Shown: piece after piece, positions 1 through 5,209 of the stretch | Layout: the number at the start of each line of letters is the position of its first letter | How positions within the stretch are numbered: the stretch's first letter is position 1 | The notes under the pieces: generated by a model | What the model was told of the DNA's origin: nothing | What the model saw: the letters and a program-made list of their open reading frames with translations, nothing else | The model's database searches: none | Program-made: the position numbers and the translations under genes | NCBI GenBank assembly: GCA_003445035.1 | Contig: DLVV01000233.1 | Coordinates: forward strand, 1-6,020 | Origin: Planctomycetaceae bacterium | GTDB taxonomy: Bacteria > Planctomycetota > Planctomycetia > Planctomycetales > Planctomycetaceae | Length of the DNA stretch: 6,020 bases | Direction: 5' to 3'

Positions 1-131
1 GCGACGGCACGAGGTGCCTGGTCATCGGTGTAGATGAAGACGATGTTGGGCCGGTCCGTGGCCGCGGCCACCGGGCACGAGATACCGACCAGCAGCCCGA
101 ACAGCAGCAATGCACAGCTTCGCCTCGACAT
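1..131 (-). CDS. Secreted sulfatase, N-terminal fragment (runs off left edge)
   Basis: This is the 5' end of a gene read leftward from an ATG at 131-129; only 43 codons are inside the window. The translation starts with a positively charged MSRR and a hydrophobic stretch (residues 6-18, CALLLFGLLVGIS), then AAA, a likely signal peptidase I site near residue 24. Directly after it comes RPNIVFIYTDDQ (residues 27-38). This is the typical first beta strand of S1-type sulfatases (alkaline phosphatase superfamily), and the Asp pair D36-D37 would bind the active-site calcium. A GGGAG ribosome site lies 5 bases upstream of the ATG and supports this start. The formylglycine motif and the rest of the enzyme are outside the window, so substrate and completeness are unknown. 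Other alkaline-phosphatase-fold enzymes (phosphodiesterases) share this motif, but the exact form favours a sulfatase. Confidence 0.88.
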   Translation of the reverse strand, partial: MSRRSCALLLFGLLVGISCPVAAATDRPNIVFIYTDDQAPRAV

Positions 132-136
132 GGTCA

Positions 137-141
137 CTCCC
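137..141 (-). promoter_or_regulatory. Ribosome binding site of the left-edge sulfatase
   Basis: On the minus strand the sequence GGGAG ends 5 bases before the ATG at 131. It is the clearest Shine-Dalgarno match near this gene and supports the chosen start. Confidence 0.6.
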
Positions 142-163
142 GTCAGGTGAATTGTCCGATCCG

Positions 164-177
164 TGCCCGTACGGGCA
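164..177. promoter_or_regulatory. Perfect 14-bp palindrome, possible operator
   Basis: TGCCCGTACGGGCA is identical to its own reverse complement over all 14 bases. It lies between the divergent sulfatase and lysine-rich protein genes, 33 bases upstream of the sulfatase ATG. On the minus strand it directly follows TAGAAT (182-177), which resembles a -10 box, so a bound protein would cover a putative sulfatase transcription start. No good -35 was found at the expected spacing. As RNA it could also form a 5-bp stem (TGCCC/GGGCA) with a GTAC loop in the sulfatase leader. The operator role is inferred from symmetry and position only. Confidence 0.4.
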
Positions 178-239
178 TTCTAGCTCCGCGTCATTCTGTC
201 GGCACGCCGACGACCGGTGCAACTCGACTACGGATCACT

Positions 240-245
240 TATAGT
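240..245 (+). promoter_or_regulatory. Possible -10 box (TATAGT) of the lysine-rich protein gene
   Basis: TATAGT lies 46 bases upstream of the ATG at 292 and sits inside a small inverted repeat (CACT, TAT, AGTG; 236-246). I see no convincing -35 hexamer 16 to 18 bases upstream, so the call rests on the -10 match and its position. If correct, transcription starts near 252, and an in-frame GTG at 217 could not be the translation start. Confidence 0.25.
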
Positions 246-291
246 GTGGTGGCCTGACGTTCGAATTTCTCTGACTCGGCGAGACCAACAG

Positions 292-906
292 ATGATGGCT
301 GACAACTTGAACTCCCGGTTGCCCGGAGTCACCAGGCTGATTTTGGGCGGACTGGTTGTCTTCATGGTGACAGGCGGAACCGCGCCGACGGTCATGGCGG
401 CCGAAATGAAGCTGGTCGGTCCGGTCCAGGGCGTGTCTTACACCAAGCTGGGATCGACGACCCACCGGACGAAGTACCTGATTGAGAACGGTTTTGACGG
501 CGTCAAGGCGGGACTCGAGGAGGAGGAGTTCTTCGACGCGATCGCTCAGCGCGAGAAGAGGACCGACACCGTTATCCTGCTGAAGTCGGTTTCGAAGAAG
601 CGGATCATCAAGTCGATTCTCAAGCAGTCCAAGAGTATTCGCAAGGATCACAAAAAGAAGTACTCGAAGCAGGATACGAAGAACATCGAGGAGTTCCTCG
701 AGTCGGCGGAATTCGCCAAAGAGTACTCCCGCGGGACCCGTTTCGTGTTCGAGACCGGCAAGGGGGACCGCAAGCCGGCCTATGTGATCTTTTCGGCCGA
801 CGGCAAGCAGTTGTCCCGGTCGGAGGTGACCGAAGCCGAACAGATCAAGTCGCTGCGGAAGTTCCTGGGGCTCCAGGAAGAGTGGTTGAAGCACTACGAG
901 CGGTAG
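292..906 (+). CDS. Small lysine-rich exported protein, family uncertain
   Basis: The gene encodes 204 residues from the ATG at 292 (a second ATG follows at once, at 295). The frame is open back to a GTG at 217, but that start would put about 25 residues before the signal sequence, so I prefer 292. Residues 13-31 (VTRLILGGLVVFMVTGGTA) look like the core of a signal peptide, with VMA-AE near residues 34-38 as the likely cleavage site. The mature part is hydrophilic and rich in Lys and Glu, notably EEEEF (76-80) and KKKYSK (121-126), with no further membrane segment. A beta-like stretch TDTVILLKSV (91-100), a charged helical stretch, then GTRFVFET (148-155) and a C-terminal LRKFLGL (188-194) loosely recall the bacterial chalcone-isomerase-like fold. 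The match is weak and the usual vYvagLY segment is absent. I do not recognise the family, and no catalytic motif is visible. The gene is divergent from the sulfatase and convergent with the FAD oxidoreductase. Confidence 0.75.
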   Translation: MMADNLNSRLPGVTRLILGGLVVFMVTGGTAPTVMAAEMKLVGPVQGVSYTKLGSTTHRTKYLIENGFDGVKAGLEEEEFFDAIAQREKRTDTVILLKSVSKKRIIKSILKQSKSIRKDHKKKYSKQDTKNIEEFLESAEFAKEYSRGTRFVFETGKGDRKPAYVIFSADGKQLSRSEVTEAEQIKSLRKFLGLQEEWLKHYER

Positions 907-911
907 GCTCG
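897..911. terminator. Weak stem-loop at the convergent gene junction
   Basis: CGAGC and GCTCG form a 5-bp GC-rich stem around a 5-base loop that contains the TAG stop of the lysine-rich protein gene. The two convergent genes are only 9 bp apart, so this is the only place for a shared bidirectional terminator. Neither strand has a T-run after the stem, so a true intrinsic terminator is doubtful. Confidence 0.2.
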
Positions 912-915
912 AGTC

Positions 916-2139
916 TCAATACACGTCGTGGTAATGGTGCGCGTAGACCTCTTCGCACCGTGCTCGCAGGGTGACGTCGTCGACGAACTCGTTGCCGAAA
1001 CGGTTGGCCCCGAGGATCTCCGGAGCGATCCACTGATCACGGCCGGCCACGATGTCGGCCACGACGCGACCGGCTCCCGGCGACCGATCGACTCCCCCGA
1101 CCCCGCAAGCGGTCAGCACGATCATTCCGTCGGCTCCGTCGGGCTCGGAAATGACCATCCGGCCGTCCGGCGAGATTGTCGGCAGCCCGCGGCGGTCCTG
1201 GACCCGGACCGCGTTCTCCAGGACGGGGAAGAACGGTTCGGCTGCGGCCTGCAACTGGGCGTAGTAGACCTGGTCGGCCTCGAGCGCGGCGATCTCGAAC
1301 CCATCCTCGAACTCGTCCATGTCGAAACTCAGCGGCCGGTAACCGTATCCGCCCACCAGCAGGCCGCCGGCTTCGGGCCGCACGTAGAACTGGGGTTCGG
1401 TGATGCGGACGATGGGCTGGCCGGGTCGTGCGTCGGCCAGCCGGGCCGTGACGTAGGCCTGGTGCCGCACGGGGACACTGCGGAGATTGACGCCCAAAGG
1501 CTGGCAGAGTTGTCGAGACCAGGCCCCGGCGGCCAGTACGACCCAGTCGGCCCGCAGGACACCCTCGGGTGTGGTGACACCGCTGACGCGTTGGCCGTCG
1601 TGGACCAGGCCGGTCACGGGCACTCCGGTGTGGATGCGGACCCCTCGATCGACCGCGGCTGCTGCGTAGGCCACCGCCACCGACTTGGGTTCGACCCACC
1701 CGTCTCGTGGCATCAGCATGATCCGACAGTCCTCCGCCGGGGCCAGCAGCGGAACCATCTGTTTGGCTTCGTCCGAGGAGATGATCCGGGCGTCGTCACC
1801 GATCTGGGCGGCGACTTCCAACCGACGTTCGAGATCCTGGTGGTACTCCTCGGTGAGTGTGATCCGGAGGCTTCCATTCTGGTGGAAATCGATCGCGTGC
1901 CCGGTCTTCTGTTCGAAGTTCTCGAAGAACTCGACGTTGTACAGCCCGAAGTCGGTGGCAAAACGGTCGCTGTTGAGATACCCGGTCTGGCCGGCGGCCA
2001 TCGGTGTGGTGCCCGAAGCCACCGGTCCGCGATCGATCAGCACGACGTCCTCGACCCCGGCCTCGGCCAGGTGAAATGCGGCGCTGGTTCCCAGCACACC
2101 GCCTCCGACAACGACGACCTTGGCAGAGGAAGGAAGCAC
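916..2139 (-). CDS. FAD-dependent oxidoreductase, DAO family (dimethylglycine/sarcosine dehydrogenase-like)
   Basis: This 407-residue protein is close to the usual length of single-domain DAO (glycine/D-amino-acid oxidase) enzymes, which oxidise C-N bonds of amino acids or N-methylated amines using FAD. Residues 7-36 form the Rossmann entry: VVVVGGGVLG carries G12-x-G14-x-x-G17, and VVLIDR ends the second strand with the acidic D36 that holds the FAD ribose. SGTTPMAAG (42-50) matches the SGTTxxAAG signature of the dimethylglycine and sarcosine dehydrogenases. In those enzymes a His in this motif is bonded to FAD; here the position holds Met47, so FAD is probably not covalent. VVLAAGAWS (200-208) and the C-terminal CGVGGVDRSPGAGRVVADIVAG (345-366, in two parts) are family strands that cover the flavin. 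There is no signal peptide, so the enzyme should be cytoplasmic. The start is GTG at 2139, with GGAG 9 bases upstream. The C-terminal folate-binding domain of full-length dimethylglycine dehydrogenases is absent. The substrate is unknown. Confidence 0.93.
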   Translation of the reverse strand: MLPSSAKVVVVGGGVLGTSAAFHLAEAGVEDVVLIDRGPVASGTTPMAAGQTGYLNSDRFATDFGLYNVEFFENFEQKTGHAIDFHQNGSLRITLTEEYHQDLERRLEVAAQIGDDARIISSDEAKQMVPLLAPAEDCRIMLMPRDGWVEPKSVAVAYAAAAVDRGVRIHTGVPVTGLVHDGQRVSGVTTPEGVLRADWVVLAAGAWSRQLCQPLGVNLRSVPVRHQAYVTARLADARPGQPIVRITEPQFYVRPEAGGLLVGGYGYRPLSFDMDEFEDGFEIAALEADQVYYAQLQAAAEPFFPVLENAVRVQDRRGLPTISPDGRMVISEPDGADGMIVLTACGVGGVDRSPGAGRVVADIVAGRDQWIAPEILGANRFGNEFVDDVTLRARCEEVYAHHYHDVY

Positions 2140-2251
2140 AGCGGGAGTCTCCGGGAAATGGGAGGGACCAGTCGATGGGATCCGAAACCAGCAGAGGGTA
2201 ACTTAGCCAAGGTCGGTTGAAGTTCCCATTCCGCCGGAGAGAGTGCCTGCT
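2140..2251. promoter_or_regulatory. Divergent intergenic region between the oxidoreductase and the esterase-sulfatase
   Basis: These 112 bases must hold the promoters of both flanking genes. I could not find a convincing paired -35/-10 on either strand. On the minus strand, GGAACTT (2226-2220) resembles an ECF-type -35 element, but the only candidate downstream, CTAA (2206-2203), is closer than usual. No long repeat or strong hairpin was seen. Confidence 0.3.
2236..2243 (+). promoter_or_regulatory. Ribosome binding site deciding the start of the esterase-sulfatase
   Basis: GGAGAGAG ends 8 bases before the ATG at 2252. The in-frame GTG at 2243 begins on the last base of this site and has no separate ribosome site, so ATG 2252 is the likely start. 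The signal peptide also begins directly from it. Confidence 0.6.
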
Positions 2252-4300
2252 ATGAACCGCCTGAGATCCTGCCTGCTCGGTTGCCTGGTCCTGGTGTCGT
2301 CGGCTGCGGCTGCCGAGTCCCGGTTGCCGGCCAAGAAGGATTTTCACCTCTTCCTGCTGGTTGGCCAGTCGAACATGGCCGGCCGGGGGAAGGTGGCCGA
2401 GGTGGACAGGCGGCCGATTCCCCGCGTGTTGAGTTATTCGAAGGCGGGGAAATGGGTGCCGGCAGTCGACCCGCTGCACTTCGACAAGCCGGGAGTGGTT
2501 GGGGTGGGCGTCGGACGTTCGTTTGCCGAGGTGATTGCCCGGTCGCGGCCGGGCGTGACGGTCGGGCTGATTCCGTGCGCGGTGGGAGGGTCAGCGATCG
2601 CCGCCTGGCAGCCGGGTGGGTTCCATCCCGGCACCAAGACCCACCCGTGGGACGATTGCCTGAAGCGGGCTCACGCCGCGTTGAAACAGGGAACGCTCAA
2701 GGGCATTCTCTGGCACCAGGGGGAATCGGATGCCCAGGACGCGAAAGCGGCGGTCTACGAGAAAAAACTGCACGAGGTGATCTCGCGGTTTCGTCGCGAG
2801 TTGAAGGCGGCCCGTGTGCCGTTCCTGGCCGGCCAGATGGGGCGTTGGCCCGAACGGCCCTGGAACGCCGCCAAGGAGAAGGTCGATGCGGCCCACCGCC
2901 GGCTGCCCGAGTCTGTCGAACACACCGGCTTCGTGTCGGCCAGGGGGCTGAAGCACAAGGGAGACAAGGTTCACTTCGACTCGGCTTCCTACCGCGAACT
3001 GGGCCGACGTTACGCGGCCGGTTACCGGAAACTCGTCGCTGCGGCGACATCGTCGACCGGGGTGTCACGACGCCCCAACGTGATCCTGATCATGGCCGAC
3101 GACGTCGGCTACGAGTGCTTCGGGTGCTACGGCAGCCGGCAGTACAAGACGCCGCACATCGACCGGCTTGCCCGGCAGGGCCTGAGATTTCGCCACTGCT
3201 ACTCTCAGCCGTTGTGCACTCCCAGCCGGGTCAAGTTGATGACCGGCCTCTCGAACGTCCGTAACTATGCGGCCTTCTCGGTTCTCAACCGCGGACAGAA
3301 AACGATCGGCCAGCACATGAAGGGAGGCGGCTACCGGACCGCGGTGGCCGGCAAGTGGCAACTGCTGGGGGCAGAGCACTACAAGCCCCGTTTCCGAGGG
3401 AAGGGGACGTGGCCGGAGAAAACCGGGTTTGATGAGACGTGCCTGTGGCAGGTCGACCGGCTCGGATCCCGTTTCTGGAAACCATTGCTGTACGTCAACG
3501 GCACCAACCGGACGTTCGGGCCTGACGATTACGGGCCTGACATCGTCACCAAGTCGGTGACCGACTTCATCGAGACGAACAGGGATCGCTCGTTTTTTGC
3601 CTACATGCCGTTGATACAGGTCCACAGTCCGTTCCTGCCGACACCACGAAGTGCGTCTCGCAAGAGCAAGAATCGGCAGCGGAACTTCCAGGACATGGTC
3701 GCCTACATGGACGAGCAGGTTGGCCGGGTGGTGTCGAAGGTCGACGAACTGGGGCTCTCGGAGCGGACCCTGATCCTCTTCACCGGTGACAACGGTACGC
3801 ATCGCACGATCCGGTCGCGGCTGAACGGCCGCGAGATCCGTGGAGGGAAGGGGCGGATGACCGATGCGGGCACGCGGGTGCCACTGGTGGTGCGGTGGCC
3901 GGGTACGGTCGCCGCCGGCCAGGTGACCGACGCCCTGGTCGACTTTTCGGATTTCCTGCCCACGGCACTCGACGTGGCCGGATTGCCCGTGCCCGCAGGA
4001 CTTGACGGCCGCAGCTTCGCGGGGCTTCTGGCCGGTGCTGACGAATACCGTCCGCGAGACTGGATCCACGTCTACTATTGTCCCCGGCCGGAAAAGAGCC
4101 GCCCGCAGCGGTTCGTCCGGGACCAGAGGTTCAAGCTCTACGGCGATGGGCGTTTCATCGACGTGGCGGCCGACGTCAACGAGCAGAATCCGCTGACCGG
4201 CCCATTGTCCGGTGCCGCGTCTGCGGCGGAAACGAAGCTGAAACGGGCCCTGGCGTCGATGCCGGCCGAGGGGCAGAGCCTGCTGAAGTTCGTTCCGTGA
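2252..4300 (+). CDS. Secreted two-domain enzyme: SASA/SGNH esterase fused to S1-type sulfatase
   Basis: The gene encodes 682 residues from ATG 2252. A signal peptide covers about 1-21 (MNRLR, hydrophobic core, AAA before ES). Domain 1 (about 30-265) is a sialate O-acetylesterase-like (SASA, CE6-type) SGNH hydrolase. It shows GQSNMAG with nucleophile Ser40, GGSAIAAW (112-119), WHQGESD (154-160), and DKVHFD (238-243) with the Asp238/His241 pair. It should remove acetyl esters from a glycan. Domain 2 (about 274-650) is a complete sulfatase: RPNVILIMADD with D283/D284, CTPSR (322-326) whose Cys322 would become formylglycine, AGKWQL (366-371), VHSPF with H458, TGDNG with D513/N514, and GGKG with K533. 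The usual GKWH His is Gln370. The linker (about 262-273, Ala/Ser/Thr-rich) is short. The frame is unbroken and the motifs are complete on both sides, so this looks like a real fusion. Activity needs a formylglycine-generating enzyme, not seen here. It heads the unit with the DUF1080 and amidohydrolase genes. The substrate is unknown. Confidence 0.95.
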   Translation: MNRLRSCLLGCLVLVSSAAAAESRLPAKKDFHLFLLVGQSNMAGRGKVAEVDRRPIPRVLSYSKAGKWVPAVDPLHFDKPGVVGVGVGRSFAEVIARSRPGVTVGLIPCAVGGSAIAAWQPGGFHPGTKTHPWDDCLKRAHAALKQGTLKGILWHQGESDAQDAKAAVYEKKLHEVISRFRRELKAARVPFLAGQMGRWPERPWNAAKEKVDAAHRRLPESVEHTGFVSARGLKHKGDKVHFDSASYRELGRRYAAGYRKLVAAATSSTGVSRRPNVILIMADDVGYECFGCYGSRQYKTPHIDRLARQGLRFRHCYSQPLCTPSRVKLMTGLSNVRNYAAFSVLNRGQKTIGQHMKGGGYRTAVAGKWQLLGAEHYKPRFRGKGTWPEKTGFDETCLWQVDRLGSRFWKPLLYVNGTNRTFGPDDYGPDIVTKSVTDFIETNRDRSFFAYMPLIQVHSPFLPTPRSASRKSKNRQRNFQDMVAYMDEQVGRVVSKVDELGLSERTLILFTGDNGTHRTIRSRLNGREIRGGKGRMTDAGTRVPLVVRWPGTVAAGQVTDALVDFSDFLPTALDVAGLPVPAGLDGRSFAGLLAGADEYRPRDWIHVYYCPRPEKSRPQRFVRDQRFKLYGDGRFIDVAADVNEQNPLTGPLSGAASAAETKLKRALASMPAEGQSLLKFVP

Positions 4301-4329
4301 TCGGCCGGCGACTTTCCCACGGGCTCGAC

Positions 4330-4360
4330 AAATCGCACAATGGGGGTTCACCCCCGATTT
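4330..4360 (+). promoter_or_regulatory. Compound stem-loop in the leader of the DUF1080 gene
   Basis: An inner hairpin, GGGGG (4342-4346), loop TTCA, CCCCC (4351-4355), is bracketed by AAATCG (4330-4335) and its exact complement CGATTT (4355-4360). The two stems share base 4355, so pairing both needs one inner pair to open and leaves a 5' bulge (about 4336-4342). The structure ends 9 bases before the GAGAG ribosome site of the next gene. It has no T-run, so it is not a classic terminator. It may act as a processing, stability or translation-control element between the fusion enzyme and the DUF1080 gene. Confidence 0.35.
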
Positions 4361-4369
4361 CCATCACTC

Positions 4370-4374
4370 GAGAG
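4370..4374 (+). promoter_or_regulatory. Ribosome binding site deciding the start of the DUF1080 gene
   Basis: GAGAG lies 7 bases before ATG 4382. An in-frame ATG at 4340 falls inside the stem-loop and would add 14 residues ahead of the signal peptide, so 4382 is preferred. Confidence 0.5.
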
Positions 4375-4381
4375 TTCTTCC

Positions 4382-5209
4382 ATGACACGCCTGCTCCGAA
4401 GTGGCCTGTCCGGCCTGCTGTGCTGGTCCCTGTTCCTGGTCCCGATGCTGGTGGCGACGCTGTCGTCGGCCGAAAAGGAGGATGCGGGCAAGAAGAAGTG
4501 GATTCAGCTGTTCAATGGCAAGGACCTGTCCGGCTGGAAGGTGAAGATCAAGGGCCATGCCCTGGGCGACAACTTCGGCAAGACCTTCCGGGTTGAGGAC
4601 GGCGTGTTGAAAGTCGGTTACGACGCCTACAAGGGGTTCGGCAGGAAGTTCGGTCACCTGTTCTACGAGAAGCCGTTCTCGCACTACATCATCCGATGCG
4701 AGTACCGCTTCACCGGCAAGCAGGTCGCCGGTGGACCCGGTTGGGCGTTTCGCAACAGCGGGATCATGGTGCACGGCCAGTCGCCCGAGTCGATGGGCAA
4801 GGACCAGGACTTCCCGGTCTCGATCGAGGTTCAGTTGCTGGGCGGACGGGCCAAGGGCAAACGCAGCACCGCCAATCTCTGCACGCCCGGGACCCACGTC
4901 TTCTACAAGGGCAAGCTCCACAAGCCGCACTGCACCAATTCGGCCTCGAAGACCTATCGCGGAGACCAGTGGGTCACCGTCGAGGTCGAGGTCCGCGGCA
5001 GTGAGGTGATCCGTCACAAGATCGACGGCAAGACGGTGATCGAATACACCAAGCCGCAGTACGATCCCAACGACAAGGACGCCAAGAAGCTGCTCGCCGG
5101 AAAACCCGCCGGGACGCCGCAGTTGATCGAGGGGGGGTCGATTTCGCTGCAGTCGGAGAGTCACCCGGTTGAGTTCCGCAAGGTCGAATTGCTGTCGTTG
5201 AAGCCATGA
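4382..5209 (+). CDS. Secreted DUF1080 protein (3-keto-disaccharide hydrolase-like domain)
   Basis: The product has 275 residues. MTRLLR and a hydrophobic run (residues 8-28) form a signal peptide with likely cleavage at SSA-EK (residues 28-32). The mature protein is a single DUF1080 domain, a concanavalin-like beta sandwich common in Planctomycetota and Bacteroidota. Family landmarks appear in order: LFNGKDLSGW (43-52), FRVEDGVLKV (69-78), NSGIMVHG (125-132), IEVQLLGG (148-155), WVTVEVEVRG (197-206), HKIDGKTV (212-219) and the closing ISLQSESHPVEFRKVEL (254-270). Some members cleave 3-keto-glycosides; others have no known activity, and the sequence does not tell which applies. It follows the esterase-sulfatase by 81 bp, and its stop codon overlaps the start of the amidohydrolase gene, so co-expression is likely. 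No redox enzyme that would make a 3-keto sugar is recognisable in the window. Confidence 0.92.
   Translation: MTRLLRSGLSGLLCWSLFLVPMLVATLSSAEKEDAGKKKWIQLFNGKDLSGWKVKIKGHALGDNFGKTFRVEDGVLKVGYDAYKGFGRKFGHLFYEKPFSHYIIRCEYRFTGKQVAGGPGWAFRNSGIMVHGQSPESMGKDQDFPVSIEVQLLGGRAKGKRSTANLCTPGTHVFYKGKLHKPHCTNSASKTYRGDQWVTVEVEVRGSEVIRHKIDGKTVIEYTKPQYDPNDKDAKKLLAGKPAGTPQLIEGGSISLQSESHPVEFRKVELLSLKP

Noticed and set aside
22..222. A 66-codon minus-strand open frame overlapping the left-edge sulfatase start
   Set aside because: It is out of frame with the sulfatase N-terminus, which has a ribosome site, signal peptide and the RPNIVFIYTDDQ motif. This frame shows none of these.
217..291. In-frame GTG at 217 as start of the lysine-rich protein
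   Set aside because: It would place about 25 residues before the signal peptide and lies upstream of the only -10-like box. ATG 292 (or 295) fits an exported protein better.
928..2220. A 430-codon plus-strand open frame opposite the FAD oxidoreductase
   Set aside because: It is a GC-rich shadow of the minus-strand gene. Its translation has no recognisable domain, while the minus strand has a full FAD-binding motif and family landmarks.
2281..3264. A 327-codon plus-strand open frame overlapping the esterase domain in another frame
   Set aside because: It lies inside the fusion gene, has no recognisable motifs and its composition is that of a frame-shadow.
3065..4351. A 428-codon minus-strand open frame opposite the sulfatase domain
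   Set aside because: It shows no domain and is rich in Arg, Pro and Val as expected from antisense of GC-rich coding DNA. The plus strand holds all the sulfatase motifs.
5131..5137. Run of seven G bases in the DUF1080 gene, a possible slippage or frameshift site
   Set aside because: The frame continues normally through the run (Glu-Gly-Gly-Ser) into the conserved C-terminal strand. There is no sign of a second frame being used.
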